DNA of 64,000 nucleotides from Paenibacillus sp. L3-i20 (GCF_022180385.2 NZ_BQME02000001.1:1157501-1221500); one strand, 5' to 3'; counted from the stretch's first letter, positions 8,509 to 18,850 are shown. The notes: generated by a model not told the origin, from the sequence alone. Numbers and translations: made by a program.

Positions 8509-9483
8509 ATGGGCTACGTGAAATTATCACGATTTTTCGGTTTATTATTAGTTGTCATTGGAGTAGTTGCTTTGTTTTATGTTTTGAGTCCTGGGGAGGG
8601 TTCCCCATTCAAAAAGCTATTTAAGATGGTTACTAAAGAAATATCAGTGGAAGAAAAATATGATATTAACGACTTAAAACATCTATCGATTGATGACAGC
8701 AGTATGAATATAGATATCATACCAGGCAGCTCCTCTCAAGCTATTGTACGCATGACAGGATCAGTCAGTAAAAATGTGTTTAACGAATATAAGCTAGAGG
8801 GTCGTAAAGATGGTGACACTTTACGTATTAAAACAAAATCAGGTGATGGTTGGAATTGGTTCACTTGGTCAACAGTGAAATTAACAATTGAACTTCCAGA
8901 AAAGCAATGGGAAGAGTTTACTGTGTACACGAACAGTGGCAATATATCCGTTCAGCAAGTGTTATCGACAAAACTTTCGCTCAAAACAAGTTCCGGCAAT
9001 ATCCAAGCTAAAGAAGTCGAAGGGCAAGCTATAAGTCTTAAATCGACAAGCGGTAATATTAAACTTTCTGAAGCATCAAGTGATGATGTTGAACTAAAAA
9101 CATCTAGCGGCAATATCACTGTTGAGGAATACGAGGCTAAACAAATTGATATCAATACGGTTAGCGGAAACATTAAGGCAATTGAAGGACTCTCCGAAAT
9201 TAAGGCGAAATCAAGCTCCGGCAACATTACAATTAAAGGCGAAGACCTGCTTCATGATACGGATCTCAAATCGACTAGTGGAAATGTAACAATAGATGTT
9301 TATAACGAGCCGACATCATTAGCAGTCGACTATAGCGGTGGATCTGGTCAAGGAAATATCAAAATAAGCAATTTCTCATATGAAACTAAAAGCAATGACC
9401 GTGATGTAATAAAAGGGGCTTTTGGAACGGGAGAGACAGAACTTATCGTACGTACTTCATCAGGAAATTTCACTTTAAAGTAA
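8509..9483 (+). CDS. Membrane-anchored DUF4097-like solenoid protein, SGN-ladder type
   Basis: A 324-residue paralogue of the preceding protein: N-terminal membrane segment (about 8-26), a shared N-terminal domain (similar IELPEKQW segment), then eight SGN triplets plus a GQGN variant. Consecutive SGN triplets are almost exactly 19 residues apart (19, 19, 19, 19, 18, 20), which points to a regular solenoid with an asparagine ladder. The neighbour has aspartate at the same step. Both end with a similar FGTGE motif before the last repeat. The ATG at 8509 is used; a GTG three codons later is also possible. Confidence 0.75.
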   Translation: MGYVKLSRFFGLLLVVIGVVALFYVLSPGEGSPFKKLFKMVTKEISVEEKYDINDLKHLSIDDSSMNIDIIPGSSSQAIVRMTGSVSKNVFNEYKLEGRKDGDTLRIKTKSGDGWNWFTWSTVKLTIELPEKQWEEFTVYTNSGNISVQQVLSTKLSLKTSSGNIQAKEVEGQAISLKSTSGNIKLSEASSDDVELKTSSGNITVEEYEAKQIDINTVSGNIKAIEGLSEIKAKSSSGNITIKGEDLLHDTDLKSTSGNVTIDVYNEPTSLAVDYSGGSGQGNIKISNFSYETKSNDRDVIKGAFGTGETELIVRTSSGNFTLK

Positions 9484-9487
9484 AAGT

Positions 9488-9541
9488 AAAAATAAGCTAT
9501 CCATTGGTCATTTTCATGACTAGTGGATAGCCTATTTTCTT
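9488..9541. terminator. Bidirectional terminator between the DUF4097-like pair and truA
   Basis: Arms at 9494-9511 and 9516-9533 pair over about 17 positions with a TTTC-type loop. T-rich tracts lie on both sides (TATTTTCTTT on plus, TTATTTTTAC on minus), so it can serve both convergent genes. Confidence 0.8.
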
Positions 9542-10287
9542 TATTGCTCATCACCGTACTCAACATCCATGAGCATGAGCCCGTGCGCCAAAGCTGTAGG
9601 ACCAGCAAGTGATCGTGTTTTACCTTCCAATATACGCTTCATGTCTTCCGGCTTCAGCTTGCCTTGACCTACCCATAGCAATGTCCCCATAATGACGCGT
9701 ACCATGTTATACAGAAATCCGTTCCCCGTCACGACCATATGGATCGTTTGGTCCTCCCGTATGAAGTAAGCCTCGTAGATCGTCCGGATATGATGCGGCT
9801 TCGTCGAATGTATGGACGTATAGGAAGTAAAATCATGAGTACCTACCAAATAAGAAAGCCCTTCATCCATCGCATCTAGGTCTAACTTCATAGGATGATG
9901 TAATCGATACGATCGACCGAATACATTCGGAAATTTCCCCGTATCGATTGTATAGCGATAGGTTTTACGTTTTGCAGAGCGTCTAGAATGAAAATCCAAA
10001 GACACATCCCAAGCTTCTAAAATAACAATGTCTTTTGGAAGCCTCGTATTAAGTGCAATGGCCCATCGTTCTGTAGGAATCGACGAATTTGTATGAAAAT
10101 TGAACACCTGTCCTAACGCATGCACGCCGGCATCCGTCCGCCCCGATCCGATAATTGTTATCGTCTCACCGCTCAAACGATGGATTGCTTTCTCAAGCTC
10201 ATCCTGAACGGTTCTCCCAAACGGCTGTGATTGAAAGCCATTAAATTCAGAACCATCATAGCTTACTTTCACACAGATGTTACGCAT
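9541..10287 (-). CDS. truA: tRNA pseudouridine(38-40) synthase TruA
   Basis: 248 residues. The catalytic aspartate is in GSGRTDAGVHA and the N-terminal VSYDGSEFNGFQ is typical. TruA modifies positions 38-40 of the tRNA anticodon arm. The open frame extends 19 codons further, but those codons overlap a terminator hairpin; the ATG at 10287 has AAAGGGTGAT just upstream and gives the family length. It follows rplQ as in Bacillus, but without the ecfA1-ecfA2-ecfT genes usually between them. Confidence 0.93.
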   Translation of the reverse strand: MRNICVKVSYDGSEFNGFQSQPFGRTVQDELEKAIHRLSGETITIIGSGRTDAGVHALGQVFNFHTNSSIPTERWAIALNTRLPKDIVILEAWDVSLDFHSRRSAKRKTYRYTIDTGKFPNVFGRSYRLHHPMKLDLDAMDEGLSYLVGTHDFTSYTSIHSTKPHHIRTIYEAYFIREDQTIHMVVTGNGFLYNMVRVIMGTLLWVGQGKLKPEDMKRILEGKTRSLAGPTALAHGLMLMDVEYGDEQ

Positions 10288-10324
10288 CTCATCACCCTTT
10301 ATCTTTCCTTTAAGCGCTATCCAA

Positions 10325-10355
10325 ATAAAAAAAGGTGGCCACAAGGGTCACCCTT
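10325..10355 (-). terminator. Terminator-like hairpin immediately before truA
   Basis: GGTGACC (minus strand) pairs with GGCCACC across CTTGT with one mismatch, with AAGG/CCTT extension, then TTTTTTTATTT. It ends about 40 bases before the truA start, so it would end the alpha operon or attenuate truA. Confidence 0.6.
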
Positions 10356-10370
10356 CCTCAAAACACAAGA

Positions 10371-10394
10371 AAAGATAAGGTGCACCTTATCTTT
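10371..10394 (-). terminator. 24-bp palindromic terminator after rplQ
   Basis: AAAGATAAGG TGCA CCTTATCTTT is a perfect palindrome followed on the minus strand by TTTTCTTGTGTTTT. A further GC-rich hairpin (AACGGC TGTC GCCGTT then TTATAA) lies between it and the rplQ stop. Confidence 0.6.
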
Positions 10395-10461
10395 ATCTTA
10401 TATTTCAGCGTGAAACGAGCTTGTGCCGTTATAAAACGGCGACAGCCGTTTACCTTTTGTA

Positions 10462-10827
10462 CTAACCGCGGTCAACTAGTTCTAGGTAAACCATAGGCGC
10501 AGCATCGCCGCGACGAGGTCCTAGCTTAAGAATACGCGTGTAGCCACCAGCACGCTCCGCATAACGAGGAGCTAGCTCGGAGAACAGCTTTTGGATTGCG
10601 TCTTTTTCACCGTCAACGGTTTCACGACGTACAAAAGCTGCTACTTGACGACGAGCATGAAGATCACCTTTTTTAGCTTTAGTGATCAGCTTTTCAGCGA
10701 TTGAACGAACTTCTTTCGCTTTAGCTTCAGTCGTTTGGATACGCTCATACAGGAATAGATCAGTAACGAGGTCACGGAACAATGCTTTCCGCGCACTAGC
10801 GTCACGTCCCAATTTTTGATATGCCAT
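10462..10827 (-). CDS. rplQ: 50S ribosomal protein L17 (bL17)
   Basis: 121 residues. [20 protein letters not shown] and the [19 protein letters not shown] segment are characteristic of L17, which sits near the peptide exit tunnel. GGGAGGG precedes the ATG. It is the last gene of the S10-spc-alpha cluster, 45 bases after rpoA and followed by stacked hairpins. Confidence 0.97.
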   Translation of the reverse strand: MAYQKLGRDASARKALFRDLVTDLFLYERIQTTEAKAKEVRSIAEKLITKAKKGDLHARRQVAAFVRRETVDGEKDAIQKLFSELAPRYAERAGGYTRILKLGPRRGDAAPMVYLELVDRG

Positions 10828-10872
10828 TTTGTTTTCCCCTCCCTTGCTCGTTTGTCTATACTTGCTGTTTTA

Positions 10873-11817
10873 CTACTCTTCCATGCGTAGCCCAAGACCA
10901 AGTTCTTCAAGCTTCTCTTGAACTTCCTCGAGGGATTTACGACCCAAGTTACGGACCTTCATCATATCCTCTTCGGATTTCGTAATTAGCTCTTGAACGG
11001 TGTTAATACCAGCGCGTTTCAAGCAGTTATATGAACGTACGGAAAGATCAAGTTCCTCGATCGTCATCTCTAGAACTTTCTCTTTTTTGTCCTCTTCCTT
11101 CTCAACCATGATCTCCGCGTCTTTGGCTTCATCCGTTAATCCAACGAACAAGTCCAAGTGCTCGGTTAAAATTTTAGCGCCAAGGCTTACAGCCTCTTCA
11201 GGGCGGATGCTGCCATCCGTCCAAACTTCAAGCGTCAGCTTATCGTAGTTAGTTACTTGACCGACGCGAGTGTTTTCTACGCTATAGTTAACGCGAGTAA
11301 TCGGCGTGTAGATCGAATCGACAGGAATAACACCAATCGGTTGATCGTCGCTCTTGTTCCGGTCCGCTTGCACGTAACCGCGTCCCCGATTAGCAAAAAT
11401 CCGCATATGGAGTCGCGCTCCGGAGGCCAAGGTCGCAATGTGAAGATCAGGGCTTAAAATCTCAACATCGCTATCAGCTCGAATATCGCCAGCTGTTACG
11501 TTGCCTTCGCCGTCCGCGTCGATCTCCAGCACCTTCTCTTCGTCGGAGTGGATCTTTAACGAGAGGCCTTTCAGGTTCAGGATGATTTCCGTTACATCTT
11601 CAATCACTCCTGGAACCGTTGAAAATTCGTGCAGTACTCCGTCGATTTGCACCGACGTTACAGCTGCACCAGGCAAAGACGACAACAGAATTCGGCGAAG
11701 CGAATTTCCAAGCGTCGTGCCGTATCCGCGTTCCAGCGGTTCGACCACGAAACGTCCGTAGGTTCCCTCATTATTCAGTTCTACGGTTTCGATTTTCGGC
11801 TTTTCGATCTCAATCAC
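10873..11817 (-). CDS. rpoA: RNA polymerase alpha subunit
   Basis: 314 residues: N-terminal dimerisation/assembly domain with [20 protein letters not shown], a flexible linker near residue 235, and a C-terminal DNA- and activator-binding domain with two helix-hairpin-helix elements ([17 protein letters not shown]). Translation starts at GTG (11815-11817), with AAGGAGGG upstream; this gives [13 protein letters not shown] as in Bacillus. It lies between rpsK and rplQ in the alpha operon. Confidence 0.97.
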   Translation of the reverse strand: MIEIEKPKIETVELNNEGTYGRFVVEPLERGYGTTLGNSLRRILLSSLPGAAVTSVQIDGVLHEFSTVPGVIEDVTEIILNLKGLSLKIHSDEEKVLEIDADGEGNVTAGDIRADSDVEILSPDLHIATLASGARLHMRIFANRGRGYVQADRNKSDDQPIGVIPVDSIYTPITRVNYSVENTRVGQVTNYDKLTLEVWTDGSIRPEEAVSLGAKILTEHLDLFVGLTDEAKDAEIMVEKEEDKKEKVLEMTIEELDLSVRSYNCLKRAGINTVQELITKSEEDMMKVRNLGRKSLEEVQEKLEELGLGLRMEE

Positions 11818-11943
11818 TAATAGTACCCTCCTTCAAACGTCGCTCCGTTACCTAGTCGTTTATTATGTCAAACCTCGTAGTATGCCAAACCTTCACAACC
11901 ATTATTCACAAGTTGTTGTCATTTGATACCACCGTGGAATCAA

Positions 11944-12339
11944 CTATACGCGACGACGTTTCGGCGGACGGCATCCGTTATGCGGAACTGGGGTTACATC
12001 CTTAATGAGGTTAACTTCCAATCCAGCAGCTTGAAGCGAACGAATCGCAGCTTCACGGCCAGCGCCTGGTCCTTTAACCATTACTTCAACCACTCTCATA
12101 CCATGCTCCATTGCAGCTTTTGCTGCGGATTCAGCAGCCATTTGAGCTGCGAACGGCGTGCTTTTACGGGAACCTTTAAATCCAAGGTTACCTGAGCTTG
12201 CCCAAGAGATTGCATTACCGTGTGGATCTGTAATAGTAACGATCGTATTGTTGAACGTTGAACGAATGTGTGCAACGCCAGTGTCAATATTTTTCCGATC
12301 GCGACGTTTCGTGCGAACGACTTTTTTTGGTTTAGCCAT
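11944..12339 (-). CDS. rpsK: 30S ribosomal protein S11 (uS11)
   Basis: 131 residues with the basic C-terminus [11 protein letters not shown] and the VTDPHGNAI-type loop of S11, part of the 30S platform near the E-site. The SD GGGAGG precedes the ATG. A 126-base gap, longer than others in this cluster, separates it from rpoA. Confidence 0.97.
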   Translation of the reverse strand: MAKPKKVVRTKRRDRKNIDTGVAHIRSTFNNTIVTITDPHGNAISWASSGNLGFKGSRKSTPFAAQMAAESAAKAAMEHGMRVVEVMVKGPGAGREAAIRSLQAAGLEVNLIKDVTPVPHNGCRPPKRRRV

Positions 12340-12358
12340 TGTCCATTATCCTCCCTTC

Positions 12359-12727
12359 TTATTTCTTCTTGTTAGCTACAGTCCGACGAGGACCTTTGCG
12401 TGTACGCGCATTTGTTTTCGTACGTTGACCGCGAACAGGAAGACCGCGACGGTGACGAAGACCACGGTAGCAGCCGATCTCAGTTAGACGTTTAATGTTA
12501 AGTGAAATTTCACGACGTAGGTCGCCTTCCACTTTAACGCTTTTGTCGATGGCTTCGCGCAAACGAGCCAGCTCATCTTCAGTAAGATCGCGAACACGAG
12601 TGTCCGGATTAACTTCAGAAGTAGCAATTATTTTCTGTGATGTAACTTTACCGATACCGAAAATATACGTCAGGGCGATTTCAACGCGCTTGTCGCGCGG
12701 AATATCTACACCAGCTATACGTGCCAT
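12359..12727 (-). CDS. rpsM: 30S ribosomal protein S13 (uS13)
   Basis: 122 residues beginning [14 protein letters not shown], with the helix-two-turn-helix [10 protein letters not shown] and the basic tail RTVANKKK. S13 sits in the 30S head and contacts the A- and P-site tRNAs and the L5 bridge. GGAGGAG precedes the ATG. Confidence 0.97.
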   Translation of the reverse strand: MARIAGVDIPRDKRVEIALTYIFGIGKVTSQKIIATSEVNPDTRVRDLTEDELARLREAIDKSVKVEGDLRREISLNIKRLTEIGCYRGLRHRRGLPVRGQRTKTNARTRKGPRRTVANKKK

Positions 12728-12746
12728 GGGCTATATTCTCCTCCTT

Positions 12747-12902
<156 letters not shown>

Positions 12903-13118
12903 CTACTTACGATAGGTGATGCGCCCTCTTGATAAATCGTAAGGCGATAACTGTATTACCACTTTGTCTCCTGTCAAAATGCGAATAAAATGCATTCTGA
13001 GTTTACCGGAAACGTGTGCGAGAATCTGATGACCGTTCTCCAGCTCCACCTTGAACATGGCATTTGGCAACGGTTCTACGACCGTACCTTCGACCTCAAT
13101 GACGTCTTCCTTAGCCAA
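12903..13118 (-). CDS. infA: Translation initiation factor IF-1
   Basis: 71 residues forming a single S1/OB-fold domain ([15 protein letters not shown] to SRGRITYRK). IF-1 binds the 30S A-site during initiation. The start is TTG (13116-13118), with AAGGAG 8 bases upstream, overlapping the end of the KOW-domain gene before it. The leading residues match Bacillus IF-1. Confidence 0.96.
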   Translation of the reverse strand: MAKEDVIEVEGTVVEPLPNAMFKVELENGHQILAHVSGKLRMHFIRILTGDKVVIQLSPYDLSRGRITYRK

Positions 13119-13121
13119 CCG

Positions 13122-13406
13122 TCATTCTCCTTTCGCATGCGCAAACTTCTGAATCACATAACGTAACTTGGTATTGGTCACCCTGCCTGTTTCTAGCAAG
13201 CTGTTTCTTACCTCTTGACTAATGGCAGGTTGTAACTTAAGGTGCAGAACGTTCTTTTTCTTCGGCGAATCGAATTTACGCTTATTACCGTCTGCTATCA
13301 TAACGAATCTGTCGTCGATGATGGCAATAACGACTGCCAAGCTATCTTCATTTCTACCTCGAAGCTCTTTGACGAACTGACCAATCTGGGGACGCGCATC
13401 CATCAT
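13122..13406 (-). CDS. KOW-domain RNA-binding protein
   Basis: About 94 residues. The N-terminal half resembles the KOW/L14e-like small RNA-binding proteins encoded between map and infA in many Bacillota (IGQFVKELRGRNEDSLAVVI, then FDSPKKKNVLHL). It is likely ribosome-associated, but no function is proved. An ATG at 13404-13406 overlaps the map stop by one base (TGATG); a TTG at 13409 and a second ATG at 13403 are alternatives. There is no strong SD, which suggests translational coupling to map. Confidence 0.8.
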   Translation of the reverse strand: MMDARPQIGQFVKELRGRNEDSLAVVIAIIDDRFVMIADGNKRKFDSPKKKNVLHLKLQPAISQEVRNSLLETGRVTNTKLRYVIQKFAHAKGE

Positions 13407-14170
13407 CAAGCTTCAGTCTGCTGCGGCAAAATGGTCAATATTTCAAAGCCGTCCTCCGTTACAGCTACTGTGTGCTCAAAGTGAGCGCACCATGTGCTGT
13501 CTTGCGTTACGACTGTCCAATTGTCTTCGAGCGTGCGAACATATCGTTCACCGATATTGACCATTGGCTCGATTGCAAGCACCATACCCGGCTTTAGCCG
13601 CGGTCCTCGATCCGGGATGCCATAGTTCGGTATTTGCGGCTCTTCATGAAGCTCCGCGCCGATTCCGTGCCCTACGTATTCCCGAACAACTGAGAAGCCT
13701 GCTGCTTCAATTACCTTCTGTATGGCGTGCGATATCGTATAGAGTCTAACATCTGGTTTAATGAGCGCAAGTCCCGCATAAAGCGATTCTTCCGTCACAT
13801 TAAGCAGTCTTTGAACTTCAGGTGTAACTGTTCCAACCCCGTAGGTCCAAGCAGAATCACCGTGATAGCCTTCGTACTGCGCACCGATATCAATACTAAT
13901 AATATCGCCTTCGTTCAACTTGCGAGATCCAGGGAAGCCGTGTACCAGCTCGTCATTTACAGAAGCGCATATGCTGGAAGGAAATCCATTGTAACCTTTA
14001 AAGGATGGTGTAGCGCCTTGGCTTCTAATGTACTTTTCTGCAATTGCATCAAGCTCACCAGTAGTGATGCCTGGTTTAACCGCAGCAGCCATTAAACGAT
14101 GCGTTTCCGCAACGATGCGTCCGGCTTCCCTCATATATCGCAGTTCCATTTCGGATTTGCATATAATCAT
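13406..14170 (-). CDS. map: Methionine aminopeptidase, type I
   Basis: 254 residues. The metal-binding residues of the pita-bread fold can be seen: D in [19 protein letters not shown] in [13 protein letters not shown] in LAIEPM and E in FEHTVAV. It removes the N-terminal Met from nascent proteins. Its ATG overlaps the adk stop by one base (TAATG), and its own stop overlaps the next gene, so adk, map and the KOW gene are coupled. Confidence 0.96.
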   Translation of the reverse strand: MIICKSEMELRYMREAGRIVAETHRLMAAAVKPGITTGELDAIAEKYIRSQGATPSFKGYNGFPSSICASVNDELVHGFPGSRKLNEGDIISIDIGAQYEGYHGDSAWTYGVGTVTPEVQRLLNVTEESLYAGLALIKPDVRLYTISHAIQKVIEAAGFSVVREYVGHGIGAELHEEPQIPNYGIPDRGPRLKPGMVLAIEPMVNIGERYVRTLEDNWTVVTQDSTWCAHFEHTVAVTEDGFEILTILPQQTEA

Positions 14171-14820
14171 TACAATGTACCTTTCAAGCAGGAAACAATA
14201 TCGGATGTAACGACATCGATATCCTTCTCGCCATCGACTTCGCGCAGGAGACCCTTACTGCTGTAATAATCAAGAAGCGGCGCAGTTTTGGATGAATACT
14301 CATCCAAACGTGTACCAACCTTCTCAGCTGTATCATCTGGACGTTGATACAATTCTCCACCATCTTTGTCGCAGATTCCTTCGACTTTAGATGGGTTGAA
14401 TATTACATGGTAAGATGAACCGCAAGTTTTGCAGATGCGTCTGCCAGTTAAACGGGCAAGCAACAATCCACGGTCAATCTTCAAATCTACAACGTGGTCA
14501 ATGCTGTGGCCCAGTTCCGTCAACATCACATCAAGCGCTTCAGCTTGTTGCAATGTGCGGGGGAAACCATCAAGCAAAAAACCTTTTTTGCAATCGTCAA
14601 GTGCAAGACGCGCTTTAACGATTCCATTTGTAATTTCATCCGGAACAAGTAGACCTTGATCTACATATTCCTTAGCTTTCAAACCAAGCGCCGTTCCTTG
14701 CTTACTAGCAAGACGGAATGCATCGCCTGTCGAAATATGCGGAATGTCGAATTCATCTACGATCCGCTCAGCTTGTGTACCTTTGCCGGCTCCCGGAGGG
14801 CCCATGAATAAAATGTTCAT
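14170..14820 (-). CDS. adk: Adenylate kinase
   Basis: 216 residues with P-loop [16 protein letters not shown], and a zinc-containing LID (CKTCGSSYH...[14 protein letters not shown]). It interconverts ATP, AMP and ADP. The open frame runs 27 codons upstream, but [10 protein letters not shown] at 14820 is the family start and has GAGGAA upstream. It lies between secY and map. Confidence 0.96.
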   Translation of the reverse strand: MNILFMGPPGAGKGTQAERIVDEFDIPHISTGDAFRLASKQGTALGLKAKEYVDQGLLVPDEITNGIVKARLALDDCKKGFLLDGFPRTLQQAEALDVMLTELGHSIDHVVDLKIDRGLLLARLTGRRICKTCGSSYHVIFNPSKVEGICDKDGGELYQRPDDTAEKVGTRLDEYSSKTAPLLDYYSSKGLLREVDGEKDIDVVTSDIVSCLKGTL

Positions 14821-14913
14821 TACCGCGTTCCTCACTTTAAACACAATAGGCCCGTTCGGGCTCCGCACCTCTCGAATTGCGCTAGGCGCGGCAGCCCGCA
14901 TTCGAACCTAAAG

Positions 14914-16215
14914 TTATTTATTGATAAACCCTTTGTAATGGCGTTTGATCAACTGGCTCTCGATCTGTTTCATCGTATCAAGCGCAACACCGATAACGAT
15001 GAGAAGCGAAGTTCCACCAAGCTGTACTGAGCGCGGTAATCCAGCCAATGCTCCGAAAGCTACTGGAAGAACAGAGATTGCCGCCAAGAAAATCGCACCA
15101 GTCAACGTAATCCGCGACAAAACGCGAGTTAGGTAAGATGATGTCGGTTTACCAGGACGAATGCCAGGAATGTACCCGCCATTTTTCTTCATCTGATCTG
15201 CCATTTGAACAGGATTAATTTGCACGAATGTGTAGAAGAAAGTAAATCCGATAATTAACAATACGTACAATACCATACCGAGTGGTTTGTCATAGTTCAT
15301 ATTGTCAGCAATCCAGATTGCCCAAGGCTTTGTAGACCAGAAGTTCGCAATCGTAATTGGGAACAAAATCAGGGAAACCGCGAAGATGACCGGGATTACC
15401 CCTGCGCCATTAACCTTCATCGGAATGTGAGTTGATTGACCGCCATACATTTTGCGTCCTACAACACGCTTAGCGTATTGTACTGGAATTTTACGAATAC
15501 CTTGCTGAATAAAGATAACACCAACGATAATTGCGATAATCGCAATTACGATTAGAGCAAATTTGGCAATGTTCAAGAACAATTGATCTCCAGCATCTAC
15601 GAATAGGTGTTGGTAAATTGTACGAATGTGACCAGGAATACCAGCAACAATCGCAGCAAAGATCAAGATAGAAATACCGTTACCGATACCTCTTTCAGTA
15701 ATTTGTTCACCGAGCCACATCAAGAACGCAGTACCTGCAGTCAAGATAATAGCTATTACCAAGTAATCTACGAAGGTAGCACCAGGAATCATTTCAAGAC
15801 CGAATGAGCGGTTAAACCCAATCGCTGTAGCGAAACCTTGTACCAGACCAAGAATAACAGTACCGTAACGTGTAATCTGCGCTAACTTTTTCTTACCGTT
15901 TTCGCCTTCCTTAGCCCACTCAGCAAACTTCGGAATAACGTCCATAGACAACAACTGCACAATAATGGAAGCTGTAATGTAAGGCGTAATTCCGATAGCT
16001 AAAATGGAAAATTGGAAGAGCGCTCCGCCAGAAAACGTGTTAAGCAGACCGAACAAATCAGCTCCGGCCGCATCTGTATTCTTGAACACTTCTTTGTTAA
16101 CACCTGGTACCGGAATAAAAGATCCGATACGATAAATTAATAGAATGAAAAGTGTGAACAGGATCCTTGAACGCAGATCCGCCACTTTCCATATGTTGGA
16201 CACGGTTGCGAACAA
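14914..16215 (-). CDS. secY: Preprotein translocase subunit SecY
   Basis: 433 residues with ten transmembrane helices; the plug/TM2 region (LLNTFSGGALFQFSILAIGI) and the cytoplasmic loop RVVGRKMYGGQSTHIPMK are typical. It forms the protein-conducting channel with SecE, encoded at 47457 in this window. The start is a TTG directly after the rplO stop (TAATTG), with GAGGTG upstream, suggesting coupling to rplO. Confidence 0.96.
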   Translation of the reverse strand: MFATVSNIWKVADLRSRILFTLFILLIYRIGSFIPVPGVNKEVFKNTDAAGADLFGLLNTFSGGALFQFSILAIGITPYITASIIVQLLSMDVIPKFAEWAKEGENGKKKLAQITRYGTVILGLVQGFATAIGFNRSFGLEMIPGATFVDYLVIAIILTAGTAFLMWLGEQITERGIGNGISILIFAAIVAGIPGHIRTIYQHLFVDAGDQLFLNIAKFALIVIAIIAIIVGVIFIQQGIRKIPVQYAKRVVGRKMYGGQSTHIPMKVNGAGVIPVIFAVSLILFPITIANFWSTKPWAIWIADNMNYDKPLGMVLYVLLIIGFTFFYTFVQINPVQMADQMKKNGGYIPGIRPGKPTSSYLTRVLSRITLTGAIFLAAISVLPVAFGALAGLPRSVQLGGTSLLIVIGVALDTMKQIESQLIKRHYKGFINK

Positions 16216-16656
16216 TTAGATCACCTCGGTTTTACCGCCGGCAGCCTGGATTTTCTCTACCGCAGATTGAGAGAACTTAGTAGCTTTTACAGTGATTCCT
16301 ACATTCAATTCACCATTACCCAAGATCTTGATTCCTGCCAAAGGATTTTTTACAATTCCTTGTTCAAGAAGAACCGCTGGTGTAACTTCTGTACCTGCTG
16401 CAAAGCTGTTAAGTTCTTCAATGTTTACAATCGCATATTCGGTACGGAAACGGTTGTTAAAACCACGTTTTGGAACTCGACGATAAAGGGGATTTTGTCC
16501 ACCCTCGAAGCCAGGACGAACGCCGCCACCGGAACGAGCGTTTTGACCTTTATGACCTCTGCCGGCAGTTTTACCGTTGCCGGAGCCGATACCGCGGCCT
16601 TTACGCTTAGGAGCGCTAGAGGACCCTGGTGCTGGTGCTAACTCATGCAATTTCAT
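16216..16656 (-). CDS. rplO: 50S ribosomal protein L15 (uL15)
   Basis: 146 residues; [13 protein letters not shown] followed by a Gly/Arg-rich N-terminal arm ([19 protein letters not shown]) that penetrates 23S rRNA. The SD AAGGAGG lies before the ATG. Its stop abuts the secY start. Confidence 0.97.
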   Translation of the reverse strand: MKLHELAPAPGSSSAPKRKGRGIGSGNGKTAGRGHKGQNARSGGGVRPGFEGGQNPLYRRVPKRGFNNRFRTEYAIVNIEELNSFAAGTEVTPAVLLEQGIVKNPLAGIKILGNGELNVGITVKATKFSQSAVEKIQAAGGKTEVI

Positions 16657-16702
16657 CGTTCGTGCACCTCCTTATAGATTTCGTAAAAAATCACGCTATT
16701 TA

Positions 16703-16882
16703 TTACACTTCTTCAACTTTGACCAAGTGGCTGACATGGTTAACCATGCCGCGAATAGCCGGATTGTCGTTAAGAACAACCGATTGACGAATTTTGCGAA
16801 GGCCGAGCGATTCAACCGTTGCACGTTGTTTCTCGTTGCGGCCAATCAAACTGCGAACGAGGGTGATTTGCAATTTTGCCAT
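16703..16882 (-). CDS. rpmD: 50S ribosomal protein L30 (uL30)
   Basis: A 59-residue protein beginning [20 protein letters not shown] and ending VKVEEV. ATG at 16880-16882, TAA at 16703-16705, with AAGGAGG upstream. It lies between rpsE and rplO as in all spc operons. Confidence 0.96.
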   Translation of the reverse strand: MAKLQITLVRSLIGRNEKQRATVESLGLRKIRQSVVLNDNPAIRGMVNHVSHLVKVEEV

Positions 16883-16894
16883 CGTAGTGCCTCC

Positions 16895-17392
16895 TTAACC
16901 CAACAGCTCTTCGACAGTTTTTCCACGAAGCTTGGCAACATCTTCAGCACGCTTAAGACGGGAAAGACCTTCAAGCGTTGCGTTTACCATGTTCAAGGAA
17001 TTCGAAGATCCAAGAGATTTCGTTAAAATGTCGCCTACGCCAGCCAGTTCAAGAACTGCACGAACTGGACCGCCTGCGATAACACCAGTACCTTCGGAAG
17101 CTGGCTTCAGAAGAACTTCTCCTGCGCCAAAATGTCCAAGCACAAGATGTGGAATTGTAGTTCCTACAAGAGGAACAAGGATTAGGTTTTTCTTAGCATC
17201 TTCAATACCTTTGCGAATCGCATCAGGTACTTCGCCTGCTTTACCAATCCCTGCGCCTACGTAGCCTTTGCCGTCTCCGACAACTACAAGCGCACTAAAG
17301 CTGAAACGGCGTCCGCCTTTAACAACTTTTGCTACGCGATTGATATGAACAACTTTTTCAGTCAGATCTAACGTATTAGGATCTACACGCAA
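16895..17392 (-). CDS. rpsE: 30S ribosomal protein S5 (uS5)
   Basis: 165 residues. The double-stranded-RNA-binding fold contains [18 protein letters not shown], the loop where spectinomycin-resistance substitutions arise; it looks wild type. The start is TTG (17390-17392), with GGAGG 9 bases upstream. Confidence 0.97.
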   Translation of the reverse strand: MRVDPNTLDLTEKVVHINRVAKVVKGGRRFSFSALVVVGDGKGYVGAGIGKAGEVPDAIRKGIEDAKKNLILVPLVGTTIPHLVLGHFGAGEVLLKPASEGTGVIAGGPVRAVLELAGVGDILTKSLGSSNSLNMVNATLEGLSRLKRAEDVAKLRGKTVEELLG

Positions 17393-17416
17393 GTCGATTA
17401 ACCTCCTTATTGATTA

Positions 17417-17785
17417 TTAGAAATTCAAGCCTGCTTCGCGAGCTGCTGTTGCCAGCGCTTGAATTCTGCCGTGATACAAGTAACCGCCACGGTCGAATAC
17501 GACCTCAGTTACGCCATGTGCTTGAGCGCGTTTCGCGATCAATTCGCCGACTTTCGCAGCAGCTTCAACGTTACCGCCGTTGCCGATTGCTTCAACTAGT
17601 TCTTTATCCTGTGTGGATGCTGATACTATTGTCACTCCTGCTACATCGTCGATCAATTGTGCGTACATATGCTTGGAGGAACGGAATACAGACAGACGCG
17701 GACGTGCTGCTGTGCCGTTAATTTTTTTACGAACACGAAGGTGTCTTTTCAGACGAGCCTTGTTTTTGTCGCCTTTCGTAATCAT
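17417..17785 (-). CDS. rplR: 50S ribosomal protein L18 (uL18)
   Basis: 122 residues with [18 protein letters not shown] and the C-terminal [17 protein letters not shown]18 binds 5S rRNA together with L5. It has an ATG start and normal spacing between rplF and rpsE. Confidence 0.97.
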   Translation of the reverse strand: MITKGDKNKARLKRHLRVRKKINGTAARPRLSVFRSSKHMYAQLIDDVAGVTIVSASTQDKELVEAIGNGGNVEAAAKVGELIAKRAQAHGVTEVVFDRGGYLYHGRIQALATAAREAGLNF

Positions 17786-17845
17786 GCAAGGTTCACTCCT
17801 TTCCGTATGCCTTAAGACGCTATCTTAAGCGAGCCGTCTGGCTGC

Positions 17846-18388
17846 TTATTTTTTCTTACCAGCTTTACCTTCTTTGCGAATGATGCGCTCGCCTTCGTAC
17901 TTAATACCTTTACCTTTATACGGCTCAGGCTCACGTACAGAACGGATTTGAGCAGCAACTGCGCCTACACGCTCTTTATCAATACCGCGAACAGTAATCT
18001 TCGTGTTAGCTGGAACTTCAAACTCGATATTGCTCTCAGGAGCAATTTCAACCGGATGAGAGTAACCAACGTTTAGAACGATTTTGTCGCCGGATTTGCT
18101 TGCACGGTAACCTACGCCTACTAGCTCCAAATTTCTTGTGAAGCCATCAGTAACGCCAGTAACCATGTTTGCAATGATACTGCGAGTTGTTCCGTGCAAG
18201 GAACGATGCAATTTATTATCGGAAGGACGTTCAACAACGATTTCTGTTTCCGCTACTTTCACTAGCATTTCTTTGTGAATTTCACGGGAAAGCGTGCCTT
18301 TAGGTCCTTTTACTGTAATGATTGTGTTTTCCAAGTTGATGGAAACGCCGTTAGGCACTTGGATTGGTTTACGACCAATACGGGACAT
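17846..18388 (-). CDS. rplF: 50S ribosomal protein L6 (uL6)
   Basis: 180 residues, [15 protein letters not shown] start, with the C-terminal signature [17 protein letters not shown]6 lies near the factor-binding site below the L7/L12 stalk. GGAGG precedes the ATG. Confidence 0.97.
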   Translation of the reverse strand: MSRIGRKPIQVPNGVSINLENTIITVKGPKGTLSREIHKEMLVKVAETEIVVERPSDNKLHRSLHGTTRSIIANMVTGVTDGFTRNLELVGVGYRASKSGDKIVLNVGYSHPVEIAPESNIEFEVPANTKITVRGIDKERVGAVAAQIRSVREPEPYKGKGIKYEGERIIRKEGKAGKKK

Positions 18389-18419
18389 TGTTACACCTCC
18401 TGTCTTTGTGACTTATTTC

Positions 18420-18818
18420 TTACCATACGTAGCAGACAACTTCGCCGCCGGATTTAACCTGACGCGCTTCTTTGTCTGTCATAATGCCTTTGGACGTGGA
18501 AATAATCGCTATTCCTAGTCCACCAAGTACACGCGGAATTTCAGTTGATTGCGTGTAAACGCGCAGGCCTGGTTTGGAGATACGCTTCAAACCAGTGATA
18601 ACGCGCTCTTGGCTAGGGCCGTATTTCAAGAAAATACGGATGATCCCTTGTTTGTTATCTTCGATATATTCAGCGTCGCGGATGAATCCCTCGCGCTTCA
18701 AAATTTCAGCAATTTGCTTCTTCACTTTCGAAGCGGGCATTTCCACGGTCTCGTGACGAACGACATTCGCATTACGAATACGTGTCAGCATATCTGCAAT
18801 CGGATCAGACATAACCAT
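18420..18818 (-). CDS. rpsH: 30S ribosomal protein S8 (uS8)
   Basis: 132 residues; [15 protein letters not shown] near the start and the C-terminal [14 protein letters not shown] motif are diagnostic. S8 is a primary binder of the 16S rRNA central domain and, in some bacteria, the regulator of the spc operon. Residue 1 may be either of two closely spaced Met codons (MVMSDP). Confidence 0.97.
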   Translation of the reverse strand: MVMSDPIADMLTRIRNANVVRHETVEMPASKVKKQIAEILKREGFIRDAEYIEDNKQGIIRIFLKYGPSQERVITGLKRISKPGLRVYTQSTEIPRVLGGLGIAIISTSKGIMTDKEARQVKSGGEVVCYVW

Positions 18819-18850
18819 TTATGTGAACCTCCTTCCCGAACTAGGCTTGA

